A DNA stretch of 64,000 nucleotides from UBA8389 sp964472175 (GTDB taxonomy: Bacteria; Bacteroidota; Bacteroidia; Bacteroidales; UBA1402): contig CAYYJF010000003.1 in assembly GCA_964472175.1 (NCBI GenBank), forward strand, positions 7,738-71,737. Reading direction: 5' to 3'. The position numbers and the translations under genes are program-made. The notes beneath the pieces are model-generated. The model was not told the origin of the DNA. It made no database searches and saw only the letters and a list, made by a program, of their open reading frames with translations. Each line of letters begins with the position of its first letter. The first letter of the stretch is position 1. This document shows positions 17,462-27,210 of this stretch, piece after piece.

Positions 17462-18127
17462 CTATTCTGACAGACGGAACAAGAGGTATATTTTGGCTGT
17501 GACGGCATTCAGGCTTGAATTCACAAAGTCATTGCCAACTTCATCATGAAAAATGTTGGATAAACTGTAAGCGTATCTGGCTTCCATTCCCAACGTTGCC
17601 CTTCCGGCTTCAAATTCGAGACCACCACCACCGAGAATTCCATATTGAAAGGGATTCTCGTATTTTTTTCCGTGCTGAATCAAGGTCATGCCATTTCTGA
17701 ATGTTTCGCGCTCTCCAAAAATATATTGGAAATCCGCCCCTGCATTGATGAAAAAACGAACGGCTTTTGATTGAACATACAAATGTGATAATAAAGGAAC
17801 TTCAACGGTTTGCAAGGTTCTTGAATAGGAATAATCCGACCATTTTTTTGTTTGAAAATAATCTTCTTTCCATCCACGCTCAGCATAATTGCATTCCAGC
17901 TGCAATCCAAAGTTTTTTTCACTGACATATCTTAACGTAAGCCCTGCAGTATTTCCAAGGTTATAAAACTTATCGACCATTTTTGGAACCATGATGATGG
18001 TTGAAGCCACTTTTCCCGCATTCAAACCTACATACCAATCATTTCGGGTGTTGTACTGACTCCAGGCTGGGAACAGACAGCCACCCAACATGACCATCAC
18101 TAAAAAATGTTTCATCGAAAAATTCAT
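17462..18127 (-). CDS. Outer membrane beta-barrel protein (porin family, PorT-like)
   Basis: A 221-residue protein with a signal peptide (about 1-23, ending AWSQ) and a small barrel. Glycine-rich turns and alternating strands are visible, such as WYVGLNAGKVAS, NFGLQLECNYAERGW, FFINAGADFQYIFG and LEFEAGRATLGMEARYAYSL, and the C-terminus is IYLLFRL. It matches the general outer membrane beta-barrel domain common in Bacteroidota. The start at 18127 leaves 16 bases after the upstream LysM gene, so both are one operon. The function is unknown; the pairing suggests an envelope-spanning pair. Confidence 0.75.
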   Translation of the reverse strand: MNFSMKHFLVMVMLGGCLFPAWSQYNTRNDWYVGLNAGKVASTIIMVPKMVDKFYNLGNTAGLTLRYVSEKNFGLQLECNYAERGWKEDYFQTKKWSDYSYSRTLQTVEVPLLSHLYVQSKAVRFFINAGADFQYIFGERETFRNGMTLIQHGKKYENPFQYGILGGGGLEFEAGRATLGMEARYAYSLSNIFHDEVGNDFVNSSLNAVTAKIYLLFRLSE

Positions 18128-18143
18128 ATGCGTTTTTTTCCTT

Positions 18144-19475
18144 TCATTTAATAATTTCAACTTCGGTTGATACATCCGAATTGTAACGGATGATATAGGA
18201 TACCTGATTTACCTGTCCGTTCAAAACTGCAGAAACCGAAAATTTAAATTGCTGTTGAAGAGACTCAATTCTTTGAATTTCAGGTTTATTGATCATACGT
18301 TCCTTAACCATTTTTGGAATAAAATAGGAGGCAACATCAAAACCCATCAATGCGTATTTCGGATAGGTATTCAACAAGTTCTTTCCAAAGTAATGGTTGT
18401 ATTGTACTTGAAAATTCTGCACATTATCTCTTGTAAAATCGGCATAAAAATTGCTGTATATCAATGTATTAAGCTCATAAAGCAACTTAAGGTGATTTTT
18501 ATTCAACGCCATCCAATCGGGGTATCCGATTAACAGAAAGTCTTTATCCGGATAAGCAGCTTTGAATGCCTTCAATTGAATCAGATTGTTACCGGTTTCC
18601 TGAAGATTGTTAGGCGCAGGTATCAGAACATTTTCTGAGGATTGGAGCACACTGTTTAGTTTTTCAACATCATCCAACCGACTCAACTGAACGGTTTTAA
18701 ATCCTTTTTGACGCAGGGTTTTATTCAATTCATTATAAAATTGAGTTCTGTGATCGGTTTGATCCAAGGCATCCCCAACAAATATAAAGGTTGCTTTTTT
18801 GTATTTACTGACAATGTAATCAATGGTATTTGAGATGGTTGAAGCGTGTGGAGACAAGGTTTGATAAATATAGGGATTCCCTTCTATTTCGGAAATTTTA
18901 CTGCTAAAAGGAGACACAACATACCGTAAATTGACTCTTGCCCAATCTGACAAAAGCTTTATTTGATCGGGATTGATGCCACCAATACAACAATCTGTAC
19001 CATCCAGTGTGCCGTCGTCGATCAATTTCTGAAGTTTTTGATTGTCATCACCGGTCTCGTACGCCTGTACTTCAAACGACAAGCCCATGTTTTTCAAGCT
19101 GTCAACAGCCAATAAAAATCCTTCATAAAATTCGACATAACGATCGTTTGAGGGCGTTTCTTCTGAAAAGGGCAACAACAAAGTCATTCTGGGCCGAAAT
19201 TCGCCTCTGACTACGGGCATTTTACGTTCTACCACCATCGTTTCCTGATTGACAGGTATTTTGAGTGTTTGCCCCGCTTTTAAACCGTCTTTTAATGCAG
19301 GATTGAGCTTCAGGAGTTCGGATTCAGAAACCTGATACCTTTTACCGATGGAGTAAATGGTTTCTTTGGGTTTTACCTCGTATTCAATGACACGATTGGT
19401 CGTGAGGTTTTGTGCTTGTCCCAACCATGAAAACAAAAACAGAACCAGTATGCAATTCAATATCCTTTTTAACAT
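18144..19475 (-). CDS. LysM domain fused to a periplasmic-binding-protein (type 1) domain
   Basis: A secreted 443-residue protein with a signal peptide (1-21, GQAQ), one LysM (about 31-74; YEVKPKETIYSIGKRYQVS, AGQTLKIPV) and a type 1 periplasmic-binding fold (about 96-440). The latter is like branched amino-acid-binding proteins (MTLLLPFSE, YVEFYEGFLLAVDSL, CCIGGINPDQIKLLSDWA, PKYALMGFDVASYF). LysM would hold it on peptidoglycan. No ABC permease or ATPase gene is near, so the binding domain may sense a wall-derived ligand or act structurally rather than in transport. It is co-transcribed with the beta-barrel gene 16 bases downstream. Confidence 0.82.
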   Translation of the reverse strand: MLKRILNCILVLFLFSWLGQAQNLTTNRVIEYEVKPKETIYSIGKRYQVSESELLKLNPALKDGLKAGQTLKIPVNQETMVVERKMPVVRGEFRPRMTLLLPFSEETPSNDRYVEFYEGFLLAVDSLKNMGLSFEVQAYETGDDNQKLQKLIDDGTLDGTDCCIGGINPDQIKLLSDWARVNLRYVVSPFSSKISEIEGNPYIYQTLSPHASTISNTIDYIVSKYKKATFIFVGDALDQTDHRTQFYNELNKTLRQKGFKTVQLSRLDDVEKLNSVLQSSENVLIPAPNNLQETGNNLIQLKAFKAAYPDKDFLLIGYPDWMALNKNHLKLLYELNTLIYSNFYADFTRDNVQNFQVQYNHYFGKNLLNTYPKYALMGFDVASYFIPKMVKERMINKPEIQRIESLQQQFKFSVSAVLNGQVNQVSYIIRYNSDVSTEVEIIK

Positions 19476-19496
19476 GATCTGCTGGATTTACATTGG

Positions 19497-19504
19497 CAAA
19501 AGTA
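19497..19504 (-). promoter_or_regulatory. Promoter -7 box for the LysM/binding-protein operon
   Basis: Minus strand reads TACTTTTG, perfect. It faces away from another -7 box at 19528-19535 on the plus strand. Confidence 0.4.
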
Positions 19505-19527
19505 CGGGAATTTTCGGTAAGAAAACG

Positions 19528-19535
19528 TATCTTTG
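19528..19535 (+). promoter_or_regulatory. Promoter -7 box for the T9SS cargo gene
   Basis: TATCTTTG, perfect, 26 bases above the ATG at 19562. No TTG partner at the usual spacing. Confidence 0.4.
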
Positions 19536-19561
19536 AATGAATTTTAGTTGAGTTCTCACAG

Positions 19562-20239
19562 ATGATTAAACGAATCTTTTTATTGTTGACCGGATGCTTT
19601 TTTGGCATACTTTGTCATGCCCAATCCGATTCGTGTGCATTGGAAGTTGAAGCCATTCCCACAGTCACACCGGTGGTCAGAGATGCTCCAAATGAATGGG
19701 ACAGAGTCCTGGGAACCACACAAGCGGAAGGACAAACAGTGACAGGACCTTCACCATTAACCGTTCAGTTTAAAAGCAACTCAAACGCTTCTTTCATTGA
19801 ATGGCTCATCTACGATGCTTCAACAGCAACAGGCACACCTAAAAGATACAGTGACCGGGATTTAACGCACACCTTCTATGATGCAGGGATCCATTATGTC
19901 CAACTCAAATCGAGCAATGGACAATGCACTGATTCGGCTTATTTTCTCATTCAGGTATCCGTATCGCGCTTGGAATGTCCCAATTATTTTACGCCGAGAA
20001 CAACTCCGGGCGAAAACGATGAGTTCAAAGTGGCCTATCGGTCATTAAACTCATTCAAAGGGACCATTCGAAACAGGTGGGGACAAGTCTTGTTTCAATG
20101 GACAGACCCAGCGCAGGGCTGGAATGGTACCTTTAACGGAAACCCCGTTTCCGCAGGCGTTTATTTTTATTTCATCGAAGCCATAGGCTCTGATGGTATC
20201 GTTTACAAAAAAAGCGGAGACATCAATTTATTGGAATAG
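19562..20239 (+). CDS. Secreted protein with PKD-like domain and type B T9SS (gliding motility) C-terminal domain
   Basis: A 225-residue cargo protein. The signal peptide (1-20, CHAQ) is followed by a PKD-like region (about 60-135; SNSNASFIEWLIYDAS, HTFYDAGIHYVQL). The C-terminal domain (about 138-225) has NYFTPRTTPGENDEF, RNRWGQVLFQW, WNGTFNGNPVSAGVYFYFIEA and KKSGDINLL. This is the CHU_C/type B sorting signal used by the type IX secretion system, so the organism should carry a T9SS. The N-terminal part is short for such cargo, and I cannot name its function. The lytic transglycosylase gene begins 5 bases later. Confidence 0.85.
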   Translation: MIKRIFLLLTGCFFGILCHAQSDSCALEVEAIPTVTPVVRDAPNEWDRVLGTTQAEGQTVTGPSPLTVQFKSNSNASFIEWLIYDASTATGTPKRYSDRDLTHTFYDAGIHYVQLKSSNGQCTDSAYFLIQVSVSRLECPNYFTPRTTPGENDEFKVAYRSLNSFKGTIRNRWGQVLFQWTDPAQGWNGTFNGNPVSAGVYFYFIEAIGSDGIVYKKSGDINLLE

Positions 20240-20244
20240 GACGA

Positions 20245-21291
20245 ATGAAAGGAGTTGGAATAATCACTTTGACAGCAACATGTATTGGACTGTTTTCAGG
20301 AATTGCATTGACAGGATGTAAATCAACCTTTCGTTCGCACGAAACGAACATCCATTCAAAAGTTACACCATCTGAACTGCCAGACACCAGCATATTATCG
20401 CCTTTTGCTTCGGACATGGTTGAAACGACTCCTTTTTTAGCTGTTGCTCCGGAAATTCCCGAAAGCGTTGTTTTTTGTGGTGAAACAATTGATTTGAAAC
20501 GCAATGATTTGCGTGAACGTTTTGATCGGGAAATGATGGCCATGATGTATATGCATTCCGCATCACTCACTTTACTGAAAAGAGCCAACCGATATTTTCC
20601 CCTCATTGAACCCATCTTAAAAGCAAATGGTGTGCCGGATGACATGAAATATCTGGCCTGCATTGAAAGCACCTTAAACCCCCGGGCTATTTCGCCTGTC
20701 AAAGCCGTTGGATTGTGGCAATTTATGCGGGAAACAGCCCTGCAATACGGTTTGGAAGTATCTGATTATGTGGATGAAAGGTATCACATTGAGAAATCAA
20801 CCGAAGCTGCTTGTAAGTATTTGAAATCGGCATACAACAAATACAAGGATTGGACTTCGGCATGCGCATCGTACAATGCCGGTATGAATCGGATCAGTGT
20901 GGAAATGGAAAGACAAAAGGCTACATCAGGCATGGATTTGTGGTTGGTAGATGAAACCCAACGATACGTTTTTAGAATTCTGGCATGCAAATTGTTTTTT
21001 GAAGATCCAAAAAAATTTGGCTTTAACATTAAAAGTGATCAGTTGTATCAACCGGTCCAATTCAAAGACAGCATTTTAAATCAGCCTGTACAAAACTGGG
21101 TTGCTTTTGCTTTGAATTCAGGCATCACTTATTATGAATTAAAAACGTACAATTCGTGGATACGTGGAGACAGTCTTCCAAATCCCACATCCAAACCATA
21201 CAAAGTCTCCATACCAATAAATGAAAGTCGTTTTTTTGAAAAAAAGAATGTCATTGTTCACCAATCCAATTGGGTAACAGATTCAAAATAA
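20245..21291 (+). CDS. Lytic transglycosylase (SLT/MltD-like), probable lipoprotein
   Basis: A murein-cleaving enzyme of 348 residues. The N-terminus has a lipoprotein signal with lipobox LTGC (Cys25). The SLT domain (about 115-245) carries the catalytic Glu141 in ACIESTLNPRAISPVKAVGLWQFM-type sequence, followed by SYNAG and the RYVFRILACK segment. There is no C-terminal LysM, unlike typical MltD. It lies between the T9SS cargo gene (5-base gap) and uvrA (1-base gap), so translation is probably coupled along the row. Which glycan strands it cuts is inferred from the family. Confidence 0.87.
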   Translation: MKGVGIITLTATCIGLFSGIALTGCKSTFRSHETNIHSKVTPSELPDTSILSPFASDMVETTPFLAVAPEIPESVVFCGETIDLKRNDLRERFDREMMAMMYMHSASLTLLKRANRYFPLIEPILKANGVPDDMKYLACIESTLNPRAISPVKAVGLWQFMRETALQYGLEVSDYVDERYHIEKSTEAACKYLKSAYNKYKDWTSACASYNAGMNRISVEMERQKATSGMDLWLVDETQRYVFRILACKLFFEDPKKFGFNIKSDQLYQPVQFKDSILNQPVQNWVAFALNSGITYYELKTYNSWIRGDSLPNPTSKPYKVSIPINESRFFEKKNVIVHQSNWVTDSK

Positions 21292-21292
21292 C

Positions 21293-24145
21293 ATGCAAGA
21301 AAAGGAAATGGTTTGTGTATATGGTGCACGCGTACACAACCTCAAAAATATTGATATTCAGATACCCAGAGATTCTCTGGTCGTCATTACCGGTCTGAGC
21401 GGAAGCGGAAAATCGTCTTTGGCATTCGATACCATTTTTGCCGAAGGTCAAAGAAGGTACATCGAAACATTCTCCTCTTATGCCAGGTATTTCCTGGGAA
21501 ATCTGGAAAGGCCGGATGTCGATAAAATTACCGGATTGAGTCCTGTCATCTCCATCGAGCAAAAGACGACGAATAAAAATCCAAGATCGACGGTAGGCAC
21601 AAGTACAGAGATCTATGATTTTCTTCGATTGCTGTATGCAAGGGCAGGAGATGCCTATTCTTATGTCACCGGAGAAAAAATGATCAAATACACGGAAGAT
21701 CAAATACTTAATCTGGTTCTTCAGGAATACGAAGGCAACCGCATATTTTTGTTGGCTCCTGTGGTTAAAACAAGAAAAGGCCATTACAAAGAATTGTTCG
21801 AGAACCTTCGGAAAAAAGGGTACTTAAATGTACGCATTGATGGCGAAATACGTGAAATCGTTCATGGACTCAAATTAGATCGTTACAAAAACCACGATGT
21901 TGAAGTGGTCATCGACAAACTGTTGGTTTCAGAAAAGGAACAAAAACGCTTGAAACAAAGCCTTCAAATTGGCATGAAGCAAGGAGACGGTGTCGTTCTG
22001 ATCATGGACAAAGGGGCAAAAAATGCGCGCTATTTTAGCAGAAAACTGATGTGTCCAACCAGCGGTATCTCGTATAATGAACCGGCTCCCAACAATTTTT
22101 CATTCAACTCTCCTCAAGGCATGTGCCTGAGATGCAAAGGTTTGGGTCAAGTCAATTTGGTCGATGATGAAAAAATCATTCCCAACAGAAATGCCACCAT
22201 CTATGAAGGAGGCATCATTCCATTGGGAAAATACAGAGATTCCCTGCTTTTCTGGCAAATTGAAGCCATCGCAAAGAAATGGGATTTCACCCTGAAAACA
22301 CCCATCTGTGAGATTCCCGAAGAAGCTTTGGATGAAATTCTGAATGGGACTGAAGAAAGGCTACACATTCAAAATCGTTCTCTTGGAAATTCCAATTATT
22401 ATGTTGATTTTGATGGTGTTATCAAATACATCACCATGCAGCAAGACGACGATTCAACCTCTGATGCGCAAAAATGGGCCCAGCAATTTGTCAAAACATG
22501 TGTCTGCCCTGAATGTAAAGGTACCCGACTGAATAAGGAGGCACTGCACTTCAAATTGGGCAATAAAAATATTGCTGAACTATCCCAACTGGATATTTCT
22601 GAATTGGTTGAATTTTTGAACGGGCTGAGAGGCCAAATGACGCACAAACAACAATTGATTGCAGAAGAAATTCTCAAAGAAATACAATCCAGACTCGGCT
22701 TTTTATTGAATGTTGGTTTGGATTATCTGAGTCTGAACAGGGCTTCATCCTCTTTGTCTGGAGGAGAAAGCCAACGCATACGATTGGCCACTCAAGTTGG
22801 TTCGCAACTGGTCAATGTCATGTATATCCTGGATGAACCCAGTATCGGACTCCATCAGCGCGACAACATGAAGCTGATCCATTCACTTGAATTGTTGAGG
22901 GATTCAGGAAACACTGTCATTGTGGTAGAACATGACAAAGACATGATGCTCTCCTCGGATTATGTCGTAGATATGGGGCCAAGAGCAGGAAGACACGGAG
23001 GCGAGGTTGTTTTCGCCGGAACGCCTTCCGAAATGCTTCAGGCTGAAACATTAACCTCAAAATACCTCAATGGCCTGTTAAAAATTGAGATTCCAAAGGA
23101 AAGACGACCAGGAAACGGAAAGCATATTGAGCTAAAGGGATGTACAGGGCACAATTTAAAACAGGTTGATTTGGACATCCCCCTCGGGCAGTTGATCGTT
23201 GTGACAGGTGTCTCAGGAAGCGGAAAATCATCCCTGATTAACAGCACATTACAACCCATTTTAAGCAAGCATTTTTACCGTTCTCTAGAAGAACCTCTTC
23301 CATACCAATTTATCAGTGGTATAGAATACATCGACAAAATTGTCGGCGTGGATCAAACACCTTTGGGGCGTAGCCCCAGATCCAACCCGGCCACGTATAC
23401 AGGAGTATATACCGACATCCGCAACTTATTTGTTGGTTTGCCCGAAGCAAAAATCAGAGGTTACAAACCGGGACGATTTTCTTTCAATGTCACCGGTGGT
23501 CGCTGCGAAACATGCAAAGGGAATGGGTATAAATCCATCGAAATGAAATTTCTTCCTGATGTGCTGGTGCCTTGTGAAACCTGTCAGGGAAAACGCTTCA
23601 ATCGAGAAACACTGGAAGTACGGTTTAAAGGAAAATCCATTGCTGATGTGTTGGACATGACCATCAATATGGCCGTCGATTTCTTTGAAAACCAGCCTCT
23701 TATATTACACAAAATCAAGACATTGCAGGATGTTGGCTTGGGATATATTCGTTTGGGTCAACCTTCCACCACTTTGTCGGGAGGTGAAAATCAACGGGTA
23801 AAACTAGGCAAAGAACTTTCAAAAAAGGACACAGGAAAAACCTTGTATGTGCTTGACGAACCCACCACCGGATTGCATTTTGACGACATCCGCGTGTTGA
23901 TGCATGTCTTGAATAAGTTGGTGGACAAAGGCAACACCGTCGTGATCATCGAGCACAACCTGGATGTCATCAAATTGGCCGATCACATCATTGATTTGGG
24001 GCCTGACGGCGGCAGAAATGGCGGCAAAATATTATTCACCGGAACACCTGAAGCGTTGATCAAACACCCCGACAGCATCACCGGACACTATTTAAAAAAC
24101 GAAATGAATGAATTATGGCAAACCCCATCGCATACTTACAGGTAG
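21293..24145 (+). CDS. uvrA: Excinuclease ABC subunit A
   Basis: UvrA is the damage-sensing ATPase of nucleotide excision repair and works with UvrB (11844). The 950-residue protein has two ABC modules: Walker A GLSGSGKSS with signature LSGGESQRIRLA, and GVSGSGKSS with LSGGENQRVKLG. The C-terminal zinc module is intact (CETCKGNG and CETCQGKR). The first zinc module is incomplete: CPTSG at the first pair instead of CxxC, with CLRC at the second. I recall this as common in Bacteroidota. The gene starts one base after the transglycosylase stop and its end overlaps the ABC-F gene by 31 bases. Confidence 0.96.
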   Translation: MQEKEMVCVYGARVHNLKNIDIQIPRDSLVVITGLSGSGKSSLAFDTIFAEGQRRYIETFSSYARYFLGNLERPDVDKITGLSPVISIEQKTTNKNPRSTVGTSTEIYDFLRLLYARAGDAYSYVTGEKMIKYTEDQILNLVLQEYEGNRIFLLAPVVKTRKGHYKELFENLRKKGYLNVRIDGEIREIVHGLKLDRYKNHDVEVVIDKLLVSEKEQKRLKQSLQIGMKQGDGVVLIMDKGAKNARYFSRKLMCPTSGISYNEPAPNNFSFNSPQGMCLRCKGLGQVNLVDDEKIIPNRNATIYEGGIIPLGKYRDSLLFWQIEAIAKKWDFTLKTPICEIPEEALDEILNGTEERLHIQNRSLGNSNYYVDFDGVIKYITMQQDDDSTSDAQKWAQQFVKTCVCPECKGTRLNKEALHFKLGNKNIAELSQLDISELVEFLNGLRGQMTHKQQLIAEEILKEIQSRLGFLLNVGLDYLSLNRASSSLSGGESQRIRLATQVGSQLVNVMYILDEPSIGLHQRDNMKLIHSLELLRDSGNTVIVVEHDKDMMLSSDYVVDMGPRAGRHGGEVVFAGTPSEMLQAETLTSKYLNGLLKIEIPKERRPGNGKHIELKGCTGHNLKQVDLDIPLGQLIVVTGVSGSGKSSLINSTLQPILSKHFYRSLEEPLPYQFISGIEYIDKIVGVDQTPLGRSPRSNPATYTGVYTDIRNLFVGLPEAKIRGYKPGRFSFNVTGGRCETCKGNGYKSIEMKFLPDVLVPCETCQGKRFNRETLEVRFKGKSIADVLDMTINMAVDFFENQPLILHKIKTLQDVGLGYIRLGQPSTTLSGGENQRVKLGKELSKKDTGKTLYVLDEPTTGLHFDDIRVLMHVLNKLVDKGNTVVIIEHNLDVIKLADHIIDLGPDGGRNGGKILFTGTPEALIKHPDSITGHYLKNEMNELWQTPSHTYR

Positions 24146-26025
24146 AAAATCTTACCAAATCTTTTGGCGATCTGGTTTTGTTCAAAAATATGTCCTTTGG
24201 CATTGCTGAAGGACAAAGAGTCGCGTTGATTGCCAAAAACGGCACAGGGAAATCCACTTTATTGAACATCCTTTTTGACAAAGAAGACGTTGATTCAGGA
24301 ACGGTGACTTACCGAAGAGACCTCAAATTGGGTTATCTGGAACAGGATCCGGTTTTCCCTGAACATTTGACCGTATTGGAAGCATGTTTTCAATCGGGAA
24401 ACGAAGTGGTGCAAACCATTGAACGATATGAATCGTTCATGTATAGAGAAACACACGGGCTTGCACATCCAAAAGACGAAACGCTCGATGGACTACTAAA
24501 TTTGATGGACTTACACAAGGCATGGGATTTTGAAGTACGCATCAAACAAATTTTGCAACAGCTTAAAATTGTTGATTTTGAACAACCCATAGGCCAGCTT
24601 TCGGGAGGACAAATCAAACGTGTGGCCCTGGCCAATACCTTGATTGTTGATCCTGATTTGCTCATTCTGGATGAACCGACCAACCATTTGGATTTGGATA
24701 TGATTGAATGGCTGGAATCCTTTCTCAGCAAATCCGGAAAGACCTTGCTCATGGTCACGCACGACCGATACTTTCTGGACAGGGTCTGCAATGTCATTCT
24801 GGAAATCGATCAACGTGGATTGTACACTTACCAGGGAAACTACGGCTATTATCTTGCCAAAAGACAGGAACGTCTGGAAGCCTCCAATGCAGAACTGGAA
24901 AGAGCCAACAATTTGTTTCGTAAGGAACTGGACTGGATGAGAAGAATGCCGCAAGCGCGTGCCACCAAAGCCAAATACAGGAAAGATGCTTTTTATGAAC
25001 TGGAAGATAAAGTGTCTCAAAAACGTTCGGATGAACAGGTGCATCTCCATGTCAAAGCGTCTTATTTGGGTTCCAAAATATTTGAAGCCAAATATATTTC
25101 AAAAGCGTATGGAAACACCATCATCTTAAAAGACTTCTATTACAATTTTGCCAGATACGAGAAAGTGGGCATTGTTGGAAAAAATGGTTCAGGAAAAACC
25201 ACTTTTCTGAAAATGCTCATGGGAGAGGAATTGCCGGATTCGGGTTCATTCGATATTGGAGAAACCGTTGTTTTCGCCTATTACAGCCAATCCGGGCTTA
25301 AATTTGACGAAAACCAGAAAGTCATTGATGCCGTCACGGACATTGCTGAAGAAATTCATTTGGGAGAAGGAAAAAAACTCTCAGCCTCACAATTTTTGCA
25401 ACATTTCTTGTTTACGCCCGAAACGCAACATAATTTTATCTACAAATTGAGCGGAGGGGAAAAAAGAAGGCTATATTTATGCACGGTATTGATGAGAAAT
25501 CCAAATTTCCTGGTACTGGACGAACCAACCAACGATTTGGATATTGTCACCCTGAACATCCTGGAAGACTACCTGAAGCATTTTAAAGGATGTGTACTGG
25601 TTGTCTCGCACGACCGCTATTTTATGGACAAAATTGTTGATCATTTGCTTGTATTCGAAGGCGATGGCAAGGTGCGCGATTTTCCCGGAAACTATACGCA
25701 ATACAGAGATTTCAAACAGGATGAAGACCAAGCCAACAAAGCTTTGGAAAAAAGCATCGCAAAAACGGATTCAAAGAAAAAAGACACACCTACAGAAAAC
25801 AATTCGACAAAACCAAGAAAGCTCAATTACAAAGAACAAAAAGAATTGGAACGTTTGGAGGCGGATATTGAGGCCCTGGAAACCGAAAAAAGTCAGCTTG
25901 AAGTGCAATTTGCCTCCGGCACTTGTACCAATGAGGAGATCATGAAGCATTCAGCCCGTTTTTCCGAAATTGAACAAACCTTGGAAATCAAATTGACAAG
26001 GTGGATGGAACTAAGTGAAATTTAA
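24115..26025 (+). CDS. ABC-F family ATPase (Uup/EttA-like)
   Basis: A soluble duplicated ABC ATPase of 636 residues with no membrane domain. Module 1 has AKNGTGKST and LSGGQIKRVALAN; module 2 has GKNGSGKTT and LSGGEKRRLYL. Both are followed by LDEPTNHLD or LDEPTNDLD. An arm/linker rich in charged residues lies between them, and a C-terminal coiled coil (from about 575) resembles Uup. ABC-F proteins act on ribosomes or, for Uup, on DNA recombination intermediates and 50S assembly. The exact subtype is not certain. The start lies inside the last codons of uvrA (31-base overlap). Confidence 0.88.
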   Translation: MANPIAYLQVENLTKSFGDLVLFKNMSFGIAEGQRVALIAKNGTGKSTLLNILFDKEDVDSGTVTYRRDLKLGYLEQDPVFPEHLTVLEACFQSGNEVVQTIERYESFMYRETHGLAHPKDETLDGLLNLMDLHKAWDFEVRIKQILQQLKIVDFEQPIGQLSGGQIKRVALANTLIVDPDLLILDEPTNHLDLDMIEWLESFLSKSGKTLLMVTHDRYFLDRVCNVILEIDQRGLYTYQGNYGYYLAKRQERLEASNAELERANNLFRKELDWMRRMPQARATKAKYRKDAFYELEDKVSQKRSDEQVHLHVKASYLGSKIFEAKYISKAYGNTIILKDFYYNFARYEKVGIVGKNGSGKTTFLKMLMGEELPDSGSFDIGETVVFAYYSQSGLKFDENQKVIDAVTDIAEEIHLGEGKKLSASQFLQHFLFTPETQHNFIYKLSGGEKRRLYLCTVLMRNPNFLVLDEPTNDLDIVTLNILEDYLKHFKGCVLVVSHDRYFMDKIVDHLLVFEGDGKVRDFPGNYTQYRDFKQDEDQANKALEKSIAKTDSKKKDTPTENNSTKPRKLNYKEQKELERLEADIEALETEKSQLEVQFASGTCTNEEIMKHSARFSEIEQTLEIKLTRWMELSEI

Positions 26026-26037
26026 ACAATTATTTAT

Positions 26038-27207
26038 ATGAAAATAAAGTATTTAACTACGGTTATTTGCAGTATTGCTTTAATAACCACGAAGCTGAGT
26101 GCTCAGGATCAATTGGCTGTTACCGGGTACATGGATGGTTTTGGCAACGATAGGGTTGTCGTTTTTTGCGTTTCGATTTCCGATCCAACCATTCAATCAT
26201 TTGATACCATTATTTCCAGAAACGGTTCCTTCGATTTTGAAAAAAAAATCTCTGAACCCACGGAATGTGCCATTTTTAATGATGGCAGCTACATCAAACG
26301 TGCCAACGGGAAAAAATATCTGCCGGAAACCAATCTGATCAAACTGGTTTTGCTTCCCAATCAAACCCTTGAAATTCGCGGAACCATCGGTACTTACAGT
26401 GTTGAATATGAGACGACAGGAAATGCGCTGAATGAATCGCTGTGCAAAAGAAGAACTGCGGAAATGCAGATCAATGAAGCCTTGTTGCATGAAGAACTTC
26501 GCATTGATTCACTGGCATTTAAGGGGACAAATAAAGCGGAGTTGACAAAATTAGACTCCTTGTTGACTATCAAAAGAAATGCTGAAATCCAAAAAACAAT
26601 TGCTTTCATCAAGGAAAATCCGAACGAAGAATTATCAGCCTATTATTTAACCAAACTGACTCAAAAAGACTATATGACTGCTTTGCCATATTTGAGTCCA
26701 ACAGTTCGCAATGGATTGTTTAAGAAGCGATTGGATTTGCTTGAAAACAACTACAAAGCACTCGAAACCATACAGAAAAATCAAAAAACGGTACAAATTG
26801 GGCGTATGGCGCCCGATTTTACCCTCAAATCGAACGAAGGCAAAATGGTACAATTGTCTTCCTTCAAAGGGAAGTACGTCGTTCTTTCATTTTGGGGAAG
26901 TTGGTGTCACTGGTGTATGTCTGGCGTACCCAAAATGGTTCAATACCACAACCAATACAAAAATAAGGTGACTTTCATTGGAATCAATGTACGTGACACC
27001 GATGAAGCTTTTAAAAACACCATTCAAAAATATGCCATGAATTGGATTCAACTGAAAAACCTGACAGAGACCGATGTACCATCGTTGTACGGTGTTTCAG
27101 GATATCCCACCAAGTTCATTTTGGATCCAAATCAAAAGATTGTCGCCAGAATTGTTGGAGAAGATCCTGCATTCTATACCTTGCTCGAAAACATGTTCAG
27201 CAAATAA
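26038..27207 (+). CDS. Secreted thioredoxin-like (TlpA/AhpC-TSA) protein with DUF4369-type N-terminus
   Basis: A 389-residue periplasmic thiol oxidoreductase. A signal peptide (1-22, LSAQ) is followed by a DUF4369-like beta domain (about 25-125), a helical linker, and a thioredoxin fold (about 252-389). The redox motif is WCHWC, Cys290 and Cys293, and the cis-Pro loop is GVSGYPTKF. Family members reduce periplasmic disulfides or support cytochrome maturation. The central His-Trp pair of the CxxC is not the common xP form, so the redox potential cannot be guessed. The stop is three bases from the converging helicase gene stop. Confidence 0.87.
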   Translation: MKIKYLTTVICSIALITTKLSAQDQLAVTGYMDGFGNDRVVVFCVSISDPTIQSFDTIISRNGSFDFEKKISEPTECAIFNDGSYIKRANGKKYLPETNLIKLVLLPNQTLEIRGTIGTYSVEYETTGNALNESLCKRRTAEMQINEALLHEELRIDSLAFKGTNKAELTKLDSLLTIKRNAEIQKTIAFIKENPNEELSAYYLTKLTQKDYMTALPYLSPTVRNGLFKKRLDLLENNYKALETIQKNQKTVQIGRMAPDFTLKSNEGKMVQLSSFKGKYVVLSFWGSWCHWCMSGVPKMVQYHNQYKNKVTFIGINVRDTDEAFKNTIQKYAMNWIQLKNLTETDVPSLYGVSGYPTKFILDPNQKIVARIVGEDPAFYTLLENMFSK

Positions 27208-27210
27208 GCT

